From a virus: a stretch of 36,352 bases of DNA. A program made the translations under genes and the position numbers. The stretch spans positions 1 to 36,352 of the IMG/VR virus record IMGVR_UViG_3300038552_000061, one strand, 5' to 3'. Shown piece by piece: positions 1 to 5,111 of this stretch. The notes under the pieces were generated by a model. That model worked only from the letters and a program-made list of their open reading frames with translations. It searched no databases and was not told the DNA's origin. Within the stretch, counting starts at the first letter, position 1, and every line of letters starts with the position of its first letter.

Positions 1-127
1 AGATAATAATGCACAGGGTTAACCTTGACGGTCCGTTCATGCTGCTGTATGCAGTCGTTTTAATAGTTGTCGTGATTATTGCATTTGTGGTATCATACCT
101 CATCAACAGGAGCAAAGATCGTCTGTA
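1..127. repeat. Terminal direct repeat, copy 1 (circular-assembly overlap)
   Basis: Bases 1-127 are identical to bases 36226-36352. The repeat lies inside coding sequence: it carries the end of one small gene and the start of a small membrane-protein gene. Its length equals a common assembler k-mer (127), so I read it as the overlap of a circular or circularly permuted genome, not as a physical phage terminus. The unique genome would be 36,225 bp. Confidence 0.9.
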
Positions 128-161
128 TACTTGTCTAAGTACATGGTCAGCATTGACTTGA
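9..161 (+). CDS. Small single-pass membrane protein (50 aa)
   Basis: Not recognised as a family. The translation has one strong hydrophobic segment at about residues 10-31 (start FMLLYAVVLIVV), followed by a basic stretch (NRSKDR) and a short tail, so one transmembrane helix with a cytoplasmic basic flank is likely. On the circle the start codon overlaps the end of the preceding small gene (36044..36247) by 14 nt, suggesting coupled translation. An internal ATG at 39 (M11) could be the true start. The 3' end overlaps the next gene. Possible roles are inner-membrane effector, superinfection exclusion or lysis; nothing in the sequence decides. Confidence 0.55.
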   Translation: MHRVNLDGPFMLLYAVVLIVVVIIAFVVSYLINRSKDRLYTCLSTWSALT

Positions 162-313
162 TTTCAGATCTATTTAGTGACGCAAGGCATGCCCATGAGT
201 GCGTAGACGGGTCATCATATATGGAGAGGTGGAATCATGCAGTAGATAGCGCAAGACACATAGTAAATGGAATCTTTGGAGAGGATGTTGAAATAGCGTT
301 TGTAAAAAAGTGA
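143..313 (+). CDS. Small hypothetical protein, third paralogue of the junction family
   Basis: A 56-aa protein from ATG 143; a TTG at 131 would add four residues. It aligns by eye with the products of 35856..36047 and 36044..36247. All three have a hydrophobic-Asp-hydrophobic start (SIDLIS, RLDTLA, SLDLLA), a variable acidic middle, an aromatic/Asn patch (ERWNHAV here, KYNFFV and QWDNTL in the others), and an ending of the form FG-x-D/E-hydrophobic plus a conserved Phe. No catalytic motif is visible. The spacing suggests a compact helical fold. Function unknown; the tandem arrangement suggests gene duplication within the early region. Confidence 0.6.
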   Translation: MVSIDLISDLFSDARHAHECVDGSSYMERWNHAVDSARHIVNGIFGEDVEIAFVKK

Positions 314-327
314 GAGGGCAACTTACA

Positions 328-486
328 ATGAATGACATTCCGGACCGGCACCCAATTGACCCTGACGAGCAGCATATGATCTATGCTAGGCGTTACGCTC
401 CGCAGGTCATGGAGCCTCTCGATGACGAGCACATTCGAGAGCTTAAGAAGGCGATCGCTGAGATGGTAAAACTCTGGAGCAAGTAA
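328..486 (+). CDS. Small acidic hypothetical protein (52 aa)
   Basis: ORF of 52 codons starting with ATG 328 after a purine-rich GAGAGGG about 10 nt upstream. The product begins MNDIPDRHPIDPDEQHM and ends in an amphipathic helix (IRELKKAIAEMVKLW). The stop is followed immediately by the next start (TAA then ATG at 487). The arrangement and ribosome-binding site make it a likely real gene. No family recognised. Confidence 0.6.
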   Translation: MNDIPDRHPIDPDEQHMIYARRYAPQVMEPLDDEHIRELKKAIAEMVKLWSK

Positions 487-675
487 ATGAACAACGTTCA
501 CATCAAGTCAGGTGACAAGGTCCGAACCTCTACCGATGAGGTGTTCGTGGTTCGTCGAGTGATGGAGTGCAGGGACTGGGCCGAGCTGGTTCCTGCCGGT
601 GATAACATCAGCAAGCGCAGGCGCAACCGATTTGCTCGAATCAGCGAACTTGAGTATTTGGGGAGCGCGCGGTGA
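487..675 (+). CDS. Small basic protein, possible SH3/KOW-like fold (62 aa)
   Basis: Starts directly after the preceding stop, so probably translationally coupled. The N-terminal half (KSGDKVRTSTDEVFVVRRV) has the 'G-D-x-V ... V-x-x-V' rhythm of small beta-barrel domains such as SH3 or KOW folds. The middle is strongly basic (SKRRRNRFARI), which would fit nucleic-acid binding. The fold assignment is inference from pattern only. Confidence 0.6.
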   Translation: MNNVHIKSGDKVRTSTDEVFVVRRVMECRDWAELVPAGDNISKRRRNRFARISELEYLGSAR

Positions 676-782
676 TGGACGCGGAACCCCGCATTTTGTC
701 GGTAGGACGAAAGATAGGGACGTTGCGAGTGAGCACTATGACTCGTGTCGAAGTGACCCATACAGCACCTGAACTGTGCTGA
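675..782 (+). CDS. Putative 35-aa micro-protein
   Basis: ATG at 675 overlaps the preceding TGA (TGATG), the arrangement seen repeatedly in this genome. The 35-aa product (MDAEPRILSVGRKIGTLRV and on) has no recognised motif. Supported only by coupling and by filling an otherwise empty gap; it may be chance. Confidence 0.35.
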   Translation: MDAEPRILSVGRKIGTLRVSTMTRVEVTHTAPELC

Positions 783-842
783 TAATCTCGGACACCAGAT
801 ACGAGTGGGCAAACTGTTGTACGAACTGGGAGGAGTCTTGAT

Positions 843-1058
843 ATGTGCAGGGTAGTAGCAGACGGGCGCCCGGGGGAGTGCATAGGCGCTCTGCCAGGGT
901 GCCACGCGGTGCGGGTGGTGGTGGATGGCGTGAGTTACCACCACGCTGGGAGTCAGTACACGGTGTACAGCTGCGAGCGAGTGCACCGGGTTCCGATGAA
1001 GCTATTCGGCATGTCGTGCACCTACTCGTGTCCGACGCCGGTGTGGGGTGTTCGATGA
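843..1058 (+). CDS. Cys/His-containing small protein (71 aa)
   Basis: A textbook Shine-Dalgarno (GGGAGGAG, about 829-836) precedes ATG 843, fixing the start. The 71-aa product contains Cys at the N-terminus, in GECIG and PGCHA, and in YSCER and SCTYSC near the end, so metal binding is possible. Its TGA overlaps the next ATG by 4 nt (ATGA at 1055). First of four consecutive coupled micro-genes. Family not recognised. Confidence 0.6.
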   Translation: MCRVVADGRPGECIGALPGCHAVRVVVDGVSYHHAGSQYTVYSCERVHRVPMKLFGMSCTYSCPTPVWGVR

Positions 1059-1267
1059 AGACGTGCTACACGTGCGCCCACGGGGCCCCTGCTTCGATGT
1101 CAGGCGCGATCTGCTTTGGGTGCCATGACTTGTCAACTGGTGAGAACACGCGCTGGCAGCCGGCGCCAACCTCCTCCAGGGGCGGCAGGTTTGCTCCGGT
1201 CGGGGAAGAGGGTGTCGAAGTCGAGGTTGCGGACGCTGCGTGCAGCGCTGGAGGGTGTGGGCTATGA
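1055..1267 (+). CDS. Small zinc-ribbon-like protein (70 aa)
   Basis: Starts at ATG 1055 inside the ATGA overlap with the upstream stop. The N-terminus shows two CxxC knuckles (CYTC at residues 4-7 and CFGC about 16 residues later), the spacing of a small zinc ribbon common in phage early proteins. A hydrophilic linker and acidic stretch (GEEGVEVEV) follow. A longer ORF in this frame begins at 845, but that part overlaps the 843 gene, which has the better ribosome-binding site, so I take the short form. Confidence 0.6.
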   Translation: MKTCYTCAHGAPASMSGAICFGCHDLSTGENTRWQPAPTSSRGGRFAPVGEEGVEVEVADAACSAGGCGL

Positions 1268-1338
1268 ACCGTGACGAGCTGTTGGTGGTCTCGCACCCGG
1301 CTGCGGAGGGCCGTTCGAGTGATGCGCGATGGCCATGA
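1264..1338 (+). CDS. Putative 24-aa micro-protein
   Basis: ATG 1264 overlaps the upstream stop by 4 nt (ATGA), and its own TGA overlaps the next ATG (1335) by 4 nt. The product is MNRDELLVVSHPAAEGRSSD plus four residues. The perfect chain of overlaps is the only support. It may work mainly as a translational relay. Confidence 0.35.
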   Translation: MNRDELLVVSHPAAEGRSSDARWP

Positions 1339-1451
1339 TGGTGTTCGTACAGTCGGGCGGGCGGGCGGTTCACCCGCTGACAGGCGAGGCCTTCATGGTT
1401 CCAGGGGTTGATGCAAAGATGGATGACGTAGTGCTATCCAGGAACACCTAA
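1335..1451 (+). CDS. Putative 38-aa micro-protein
   Basis: Start ATG 1335 sits in an ATGA overlap with the previous micro-gene. The product (MMVFVQSGGRAVHPLTGEAF and on) contains a 'HPLTGEAFMVPG' segment reminiscent of the TGE-type repeats elsewhere in this genome (4272 and 25501 genes). Last member of the coupled chain 843-1451. A non-coding region with a promoter candidate follows. Confidence 0.4.
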   Translation: MMVFVQSGGRAVHPLTGEAFMVPGVDAKMDDVVLSRNT

Positions 1452-1496
1452 TTAAACGATGTTCAGTTCATCTAGGTGTGCCACGATGCAAATAGA

Positions 1497-1536
1497 CGAA
1501 AAAAAAGCTCGCATGTCCGGCAGCATCGTCTATAAT
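1497..1536 (+). promoter_or_regulatory. Candidate sigma70-type promoter with A-tract
   Basis: A perfect TATAAT at 1531-1536 lies in a 128-nt gap without a supported gene, about 44 nt before the start of the 1580 gene. An A-tract (about 1499-1506) lies just upstream of the expected -35 position and could act as an UP element. The -35 itself is poor (CTCGCA at 1508-1513, 3 of 6). Probably drives the small genes from 1580 onward. Confidence 0.45.
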
Positions 1537-1579
1537 AGATCACAGATAGAGAGAAGACACCAGCACACCGGAGCTAGAC

Positions 1580-1741
1580 ATGATCAACCGAATCCGCAGC
1601 ACATACACGACCTTCGACGCAGCCGGATACCCGCGCGAAGTGTGCAACGAGTACTTCTTAAGCACATACTGGAACCTCGGCTACATCGCTGGCCTTGAGC
1701 TGAGCCTCGAGAGCTACTACCGCAAGCTGGCCGAGATCTGA
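1580..1741 (+). CDS. Small aromatic-rich hypothetical protein (53 aa)
   Basis: Preceded by GGAG seven nt upstream (CGGAGCTAGACATG). The 53-aa product has many Tyr residues (TYTTF, NEYFLSTYW, ESYYRKL) and looks alpha-helical. It is the first gene behind the TATAAT promoter candidate and is followed by a strong hairpin at 1752-1771. Family not recognised. Overlaps a competing out-of-frame ORF (1459-1698) that lacks a ribosome-binding site. Confidence 0.6.
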   Translation: MINRIRSTYTTFDAAGYPREVCNEYFLSTYWNLGYIAGLELSLESYYRKLAEI

Positions 1742-1751
1742 TAAAGAAAAC

Positions 1752-1771
1752 GCCCCCGGGAAACCGGGGGC
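1752..1771 (+). terminator. GC-rich hairpin (8-bp stem, GAAA loop) between small genes
   Basis: Perfect stem GCCCCCGG / CCGGGGGC around a GAAA tetraloop, starting 10 nt after the stop of the 1580 gene. It is preceded by AAAGAAAA but not followed by a T-run, so it is not a classical forward Rho-independent terminator. It may work as an RNA processing or stabilising hairpin or a partial attenuator before the next ribosome-binding site (AGGAG at 1777-1781). Confidence 0.55.
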
Positions 1772-1787
1772 CTCACAGGAGCTAGAC

Positions 1788-1994
1788 ATGAACGAAGCTC
1801 AAGAGTGCATGTACAACTATGCGCACTTCGACACTATCAGCAGCGATAGGACCGAATGGCTCGTTGATCTACTTGTGATCGGTTATCTGCGGTACTACAA
1901 TTCAAGCAAGTACCCTTCACTTGTAATGAAGGCTTATGACTCGGCATTCCAAGACGGACTGGATAGCACAGGCTGTCTGGATTCAGGACTCTGA
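1788..1994 (+). CDS. Small hypothetical protein (68 aa)
   Basis: AGGAG lies 6 nt before ATG 1788. The product is acidic and aromatic (MNEAQECMYNYAHFDTISSD at the start, then WLVDLLVIGYLRYY). The hydrophobic core suggests a small globular helical protein. Family not recognised. Its leader repeats the GAGCTAGACATGA sequence seen before 1580. Confidence 0.6.
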   Translation: MNEAQECMYNYAHFDTISSDRTEWLVDLLVIGYLRYYNSSKYPSLVMKAYDSAFQDGLDSTGCLDSGL

Positions 1995-2012
1995 ACACAG
2001 TTTAATTTACAG
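1993..2012 (+). repeat. Leader repeat, copy 1
   Basis: A 20-nt leader element (GAACACAGTTTAATTTACAG) that overlaps the stop of the 1788 gene and runs into the AGGAG site of the 2023 gene. It recurs with one mismatch at 2247-2266 before the next gene. Two intergenic spacers built from the same element suggest duplication of a gene-plus-leader unit or a shared regulatory site. Confidence 0.7.
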
Positions 2013-2022
2013 GAGCGCAAAC

Positions 2023-2244
2023 ATGCAACTGAAACCATGTAAGCACCTTGACCACGAAGGCGAGTACGTGAACTGCGAGCTTAAGGATCTTCCGGACGAT
2101 ATCTGCCAAGTGAAGTTCTGGCGCAGAACGGAAGTCCCATACAAAGGCGCACCAGTGGACGTTCAGTTCTGCAAGCTACGTGGGCGCATGAACGGTATTT
2201 TTATCTGTTACACCGGCGAAATGCCATGCTACGAACCAGAGTAA
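2023..2244 (+). CDS. Small Cys-containing protein (73 aa)
   Basis: AGGAG upstream supports ATG 2023. The product begins MQLKPCKHLDHEGEYVNCEL and later has DDICQ, QFCKLRG and IFICYTGEMPCYE. The six or so Cys residues plus a His suggest a small metal-binding fold, but the spacing does not match a family I know. Sits between the two copies of the leader repeat. Confidence 0.65.
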   Translation: MQLKPCKHLDHEGEYVNCELKDLPDDICQVKFWRRTEVPYKGAPVDVQFCKLRGRMNGIFICYTGEMPCYEPE

Positions 2245-2246
2245 CA

Positions 2247-2266
2247 GAACACCGTTTAATTTACAG
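2247..2266 (+). repeat. Leader repeat, copy 2
   Basis: Second copy of the 20-nt leader element (19 of 20 identical to 1993-2012), placed just before the 2276 gene. In this copy the following AGGAG is degenerate (AGTGG), and the start context GCTAGACATGA matches that of the 1580 and 1788 genes. Confidence 0.7.
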
Positions 2267-2275
2267 TGGCTAGAC

Positions 2276-2476
2276 ATGACTACAGAATCTCTTAAGCAGC
2301 GTGAAGATAAGGACTTGGCACTTGCGATCAGGTTCATCAGGGCATCATACGGACCTGAAGAGCCGCACAAGGCCATCAACTTCTCCGGAATGAGCCATCA
2401 GGCCTTCGCGTGGGCGTGTGGTCGGCTGACAGACAACCTCGAGATGGATAATCCTTACAGGAGCTGGGAAAAGTGA
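2276..2476 (+). CDS. Small hypothetical protein (66 aa)
   Basis: ATG 2276 follows the second leader repeat. The product has a charged N-terminus (KQREDKDLALAIRF) and a Trp-containing core (HQAFAWACGRL). Its TGA overlaps the next start (GTGA at 2473), making coupled expression likely. Family not recognised. Confidence 0.6.
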   Translation: MTTESLKQREDKDLALAIRFIRASYGPEEPHKAINFSGMSHQAFAWACGRLTDNLEMDNPYRSWEK

Positions 2477-2667
2477 AGACGAAGTTCACCGTTTATAACA
2501 TTGAAGACGTGATAGCTGCTTCATGGCATTGTGTCGTTTCAACCAATGAGATATTTTCTGGAGAAAAGACAGGCTTTGCTAGTGAGATTAAAGCGATGCT
2601 TTGGGCACGCAGAGGAATATCGAGGTGTCTTGAGGAAGCTGAAGACCGAACGGAGGAACAGAAGTGA
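2473..2667 (+). CDS. Small hypothetical protein (64 aa)
   Basis: Starts with GTG 2473 in a 4-nt GTGA overlap and ends in another (GTGA at 2664). The N-terminus (KTKFTVYNIEDVIAASWHCV) looks like a beta-strand-rich small domain, followed by a helical acidic C-terminus (RCLEEAEDRTEEQK). Family not recognised. GTG start chosen because no ATG occurs early in frame. Confidence 0.6.
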   Translation: MKTKFTVYNIEDVIAASWHCVVSTNEIFSGEKTGFASEIKAMLWARRGISRCLEEAEDRTEEQK

Positions 2668-2909
2668 TCAAGCAAACTCGAATCTTGCACCTGAAGGACT
2701 CGTACAGCGCAGCATGGACAGCAAAGCCTGAGACTTTCATGGAGCGCGCGGTATCCGTTAACTTGCAGATCGAAACCGATGGCCATATGGATGGCTTCAA
2801 GTCTCCCGAGAGTGCGCGCGCGTGGGCGTATAAGGAGGCTTGCAGGAGTGAGGAGAGGGTTCGCGGGTTCATTGAACGAATCACAGATATACAGGCTGTC
2901 GGAGGCTGA
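2664..2909 (+). CDS. Small hypothetical protein (81 aa)
   Basis: GTG start at 2664 overlaps the preceding stop. The protein is a beta-strand N-terminus (RILHLKDSYSAAW) followed by a segment FKSPESARAWAYKEACRSEE. The 'F-x-S-x-E-x-A-x-A' pattern is common in small phage proteins that bind nucleic acid or partner proteins. No family assignment. Confidence 0.6.
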   Translation: MIKQTRILHLKDSYSAAWTAKPETFMERAVSVNLQIETDGHMDGFKSPESARAWAYKEACRSEERVRGFIERITDIQAVGG

Positions 2910-2910
2910 C

Positions 2911-3072
2911 ATGAACGAGAACATGATTGAGATCAACGATCTATTTGACGGTGGCGATGATGCTGCTTACTGGCAGCGCTATTACGAGCGCACATCTGGC
3001 GATTCGAGCTGTGAGGACTATCTAGAGTGCGCTGAGACATGGTTTTTGAGTAGCATTCCGCATGATCTATGA
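2911..3072 (+). CDS. Acidic small protein (53 aa)
   Basis: A good GGAGG at 2901-2905 precedes ATG 2911. The product is very acidic (INDLFDGGDDAAYWQRYYE, then GDSSCEDYLECAETW). Small acidic early phage proteins often inhibit host nucleic-acid-binding proteins, but here that is only a possibility. It overlaps the next gene by 11 nt. Confidence 0.6.
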   Translation: MNENMIEINDLFDGGDDAAYWQRYYERTSGDSSCEDYLECAETWFLSSIPHDL

Positions 3073-3262
3073 CACTGGGGATGCGAGCGTGAAAGTCACT
3101 ATACTTCGAAAGTTCAACGTCCCATTCGCAGCGGTTGTACAGCTGGACAGCGGGATGGTTGTCTTGATCATGTTGGAGACGCACGAGCTATCGGTGGTTC
3201 GACTTGCTAACGACTGGTCATCTGCAATAAATGTTGCAGAGTTAGAAAGAATTGTGGTATGA
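3062..3262 (+). CDS. Small hypothetical protein (66 aa)
   Basis: ATG 3062 overlaps the preceding gene by 11 nt; a GTG at 3089 would be a non-overlapping alternative. The product is beta-rich (SVKVTILRKFNVPFAAVVQL, then MVVLIMLETHELSVVRL). Its TGA overlaps the following ATG by 4 nt. Family not recognised. Confidence 0.55.
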   Translation: MIYDTGDASVKVTILRKFNVPFAAVVQLDSGMVVLIMLETHELSVVRLANDWSSAINVAELERIVV

Positions 3263-3390
3263 GTTGGCAGACGATTTATGTGCTGTTCGCCATGGTTGCT
3301 TCCTGCGTGATGTTCGCCTTGTACTCACCGATGGAAGCTGTATTTACGGTCTCGGTTATGACATCAATCCTTGTTGGCAACCAAATTTGA
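3259..3390 (+). CDS. Small two-helix membrane protein (43 aa)
   Basis: Starts in an ATGA overlap at 3259. The product has two hydrophobic segments, about residues 4-22 (QTIYVLFAMVASCVMFALY) and 26-40 (AVFTVSVMTSILVG), separated by SPME, so a helical hairpin in the membrane is likely. Small hairpin proteins of this size can act as holins or as membrane effectors. No family recognised, and the gene sits in the early small-gene region, away from 27.6 kb where the other lysis candidates lie. Confidence 0.55.
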   Translation: MSWQTIYVLFAMVASCVMFALYSPMEAVFTVSVMTSILVGNQI

Positions 3391-3400
3391 GGTTTATCAA

Positions 3401-3613
3401 ATGATTAAGGACGTTAGCGCGCAGCGTGATGAGCGCACCGAGGACTCTCCATGCCGCTTCCAGGATCACGAGAATGACAGCCATGGGTACGAGCGCACGT
3501 GCCCTGGATCAAGCCTGGAGGACTACAAGGCCGATCCTGGTGGCTGGTTAAAGGGATTGTATGAGAGGTGCGCAAGGAAGCTGAAAGAAGCCGGCTGGAC
3601 CATGCCAGAATAG
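3401..3613 (+). CDS. Small hypothetical protein (70 aa)
   Basis: TGAGG eight nt before ATG 3401 supports this start rather than the TTG at 3371. The product is hydrophilic, with CRFQDHENDSHGYERTCPG in the middle and a helical C-terminus (GWLKGLYERCARKLKEAGW). Stops with TAG. Family not recognised. Confidence 0.6.
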   Translation: MIKDVSAQRDERTEDSPCRFQDHENDSHGYERTCPGSSLEDYKADPGGWLKGLYERCARKLKEAGWTMPE

Positions 3614-3625
3614 AGAGGTGGCGTG

Positions 3626-3835
3626 ATGTGCATCTACCTTGTCAGCGGATATCATCCGTATGCTCGCATTGGTATGGAGAAGTTGGTGGATGCCACTACG
3701 CCATTCGAGGCGGTGCAGAAGGAGGCAGGTGAGGAGCGCGTGCAGGGATGCAATCATAAGGGCAGTTATTATGTTTGCTATACGGCAAAAAGCCGGTATT
3801 ATGTTAGTCAGCAGGACATCAAGAAGCATGAGTGA
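3626..3835 (+). CDS. Small hypothetical protein (69 aa)
   Basis: AGAGGTGG at 3614-3621 fits ATG 3626 (GTG 3623 is an alternative). The product begins MCIYLVSGYHPYARIGMEKL and has a 'TTPFEAVQKEAGEERV' helix and a beta-rich end (SYYVCYTAKSRYYVS). The 'P-F-E-A-V' element resembles small domains that recognise nucleotides or proteins, but I cannot assign it. Confidence 0.6.
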   Translation: MCIYLVSGYHPYARIGMEKLVDATTPFEAVQKEAGEERVQGCNHKGSYYVCYTAKSRYYVSQQDIKKHE

Positions 3836-3983
3836 GGAAGAGTCAATGGTTTGCAATAGCTGCGGGGTTAATCCAGCAGAGGAGCCGCACTCGTGTCCTT
3901 ACGCTACCGAAATGGGAAGCACAGACGATCAATACTGCACATGTTGCCCTGAATGCACGCGCAATTGTGCGATGGACATTTGA
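3828..3983 (+). CDS. Small Cys-rich, zinc-binding-like protein (51 aa)
   Basis: ATG 3828 overlaps the upstream gene by 8 nt; ATG 3846 is an alternative. The product contains CNSCG, then SCPY, then CTCCPECTRNC, i.e. about nine Cys in 40 residues, consistent with one or two zinc knuckles. Rubredoxin- or ribbon-like folds use similar paired CxxC motifs. Function unknown. Confidence 0.6.
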   Translation: MSEEESMVCNSCGVNPAEEPHSCPYATEMGSTDDQYCTCCPECTRNCAMDI

Positions 3984-3986
3984 AGT

Positions 3987-4262
3987 ATGAGAGCAAATGC
4001 AATGAAAGCACTAGTTCTGCTTATGTCTATACTGTCAGGATGCGCGATGCTCTCGCAGAGCGCGCCTGTCGGAACCGGGCATTTCATTGCTTGTCACATG
4101 GACATGACGCAGTGTTTCAGGGAAGCGAATCGCTTGTGTCCTTATGGGTACGAAATCATTCACCTAGATGAAGTACGCGATCCATATGCTACTTCAATCC
4201 TGTATTATTCTGTGCAGGGTACGTCTGTTTATGGGAAGCTGCTGATCGACTGCGGAGAATAG
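3987..4262 (+). CDS. Small predicted lipoprotein (91 aa)
   Basis: The N-terminus carries a lipoprotein signal: short charged start, hydrophobic core (KALVLLMSILSG) and a lipobox-type LSGC, so Cys19 would be lipidated. ATG 4002 would give a more typical signal length. The mature part has Cys pairs (HFIACHMDMTQCFREANRLC) followed by PYGYEII; a 'Cys-x6-Cys-x6-Cys-Pro-x-Gly-Tyr' arrangement is familiar in small envelope lipoproteins of Gram-negative bacteria and their phages. Likely placed in the periplasm or outer membrane. Could be a superinfection-exclusion or spanin-type protein; no partner is obvious. Confidence 0.65.
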   Translation: MRANAMKALVLLMSILSGCAMLSQSAPVGTGHFIACHMDMTQCFREANRLCPYGYEIIHLDEVRDPYATSILYYSVQGTSVYGKLLIDCGE

Positions 4263-4271
4263 GGAAACATC

Positions 4272-4940
4272 ATGGGCAAATTACTACTCGTATTGCTTAT
4301 TTCGTTTACACTTGTTGGTTGCGACGGTATACCAGTTAAACTGGATATTAATTGCGGCTGTCCTTTTGAAGATGGCAAGATTGGAACTGCTAGAGGTTTA
4401 TCAGGAGAAGTTTATAAGGACAAAGACGGAAACCTTAGGTTTGATCTTCCAGATGACTCCGGTCCATGGTACAAGTACAGGCAAAACGAACATCCTAATG
4501 CACATCACAATCCAAAGATTGTCAAGAACGAAACGACTGGCGAGCGGCTGATGTGGGATGAGGCGGCTGGCCAGTGGGCTCCATACGCGACGAACGATGC
4601 CACTGGCGAGGCTATCTACTTTGACTATGCCAGGAATGTGTGGACTCCCGTCAACACAGGCGTATCCAATGGGCTCACCGACGTAGTCCAACCCATAAGT
4701 AGTAGGGTTTACACTGAAGGTGACATAACATACGAGGAGTTCGAATATGGAAATATCAGGCAGGATAAGCAAACTGGAATGTTCGAGTACCAGAAAAAAG
4801 ATGGAATGTGGTATAGAGCCAGGCTCCGTAAGGAAGTAATCGTCCCAGTAGTAGAGGTATTCGACGGGTCAGAATGGCGAGCTGTGCCGCAACACGCCGC
4901 TGAACTTGCGATCGAGAAGGCATTTCAAACACATGAATGA
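4272..4940 (+). CDS. Predicted lipoprotein with TGE/Trp repeats (222 aa)
   Basis: Signal peptide MGKLLLVLLISFTLVGC ends in a lipobox (LVGC, Cys17). The mature protein contains at least three related segments of about 20-25 residues: TTGERLMWDEAAGQWAPYAT, ATGEAIYFDYARNVWTPVN, and QTGMFEYQKKDGMWYRA, plus a last VFDGSEWRAVP. Each has Thr-Gly, an aromatic/acidic strand and a Trp followed by a Pro or Ala. The same motif begins the 662-aa ejection-type protein at 25501. This suggests a lipid-anchored envelope protein that may bind, or imitate, a virion component. Family not recognised. Confidence 0.7.
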   Translation: MGKLLLVLLISFTLVGCDGIPVKLDINCGCPFEDGKIGTARGLSGEVYKDKDGNLRFDLPDDSGPWYKYRQNEHPNAHHNPKIVKNETTGERLMWDEAAGQWAPYATNDATGEAIYFDYARNVWTPVNTGVSNGLTDVVQPISSRVYTEGDITYEEFEYGNIRQDKQTGMFEYQKKDGMWYRARLRKEVIVPVVEVFDGSEWRAVPQHAAELAIEKAFQTHE

Positions 4941-5109
4941 TCTAAAAGACGACATCATCGAGCTCATTCTAGTCCTGCTAGACGAATCACAGCTACTTAC
5001 AAATGAGAATTCTTACGTTGAAGACTACAAAGGGCTAGTCCACTACGCAGGAGACAGGGGAGACCGGTACTTCAAGATCGAGCTAATTGAAGTTGACCAG
5101 AAGGACTAG
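4933..5109 (+). CDS. Small acidic hypothetical protein (58 aa)
   Basis: ATG 4933 overlaps the lipoprotein gene by 8 nt. The product is acidic and helical at the N-terminus (DLKDDIIELILVLLDESQLL) and ends VDQKD. It lies directly before the terminase gene, separated by 2 nt. Small genes at this position are often small terminase subunits, but there is no HTH and the length is short, so I do not claim that. Confidence 0.55.
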   Translation: MNDLKDDIIELILVLLDESQLLTNENSYVEDYKGLVHYAGDRGDRYFKIELIEVDQKD

Positions 5110-5111
5110 CA

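Noticed and set aside
1-127. Physical direct terminal repeat of the packaged DNA
   Set aside because: 127 bp equals a common assembly k-mer length and the repeat is inside coding sequence without distinctive ends. Cannot be decided without reads.
845-1054. Long form of the 1055 gene starting at 845
   Set aside because: It would overlap nearly all of the 843 gene, which is in the frame favoured by the strong ribosome-binding site; the ATGA overlap at 1055 gives a better start.
1459-1698. 79-codon + strand ORF
   Set aside because: It runs across the TATAAT promoter candidate and out of frame through the 1580 gene, which has GGAG at the right spacing. Its product is Arg/His-rich without pattern.
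4933-5109. Small terminase subunit immediately before terL
   Set aside because: Only 58 aa, no HTH. The 34726 product has a much better HTH pattern.
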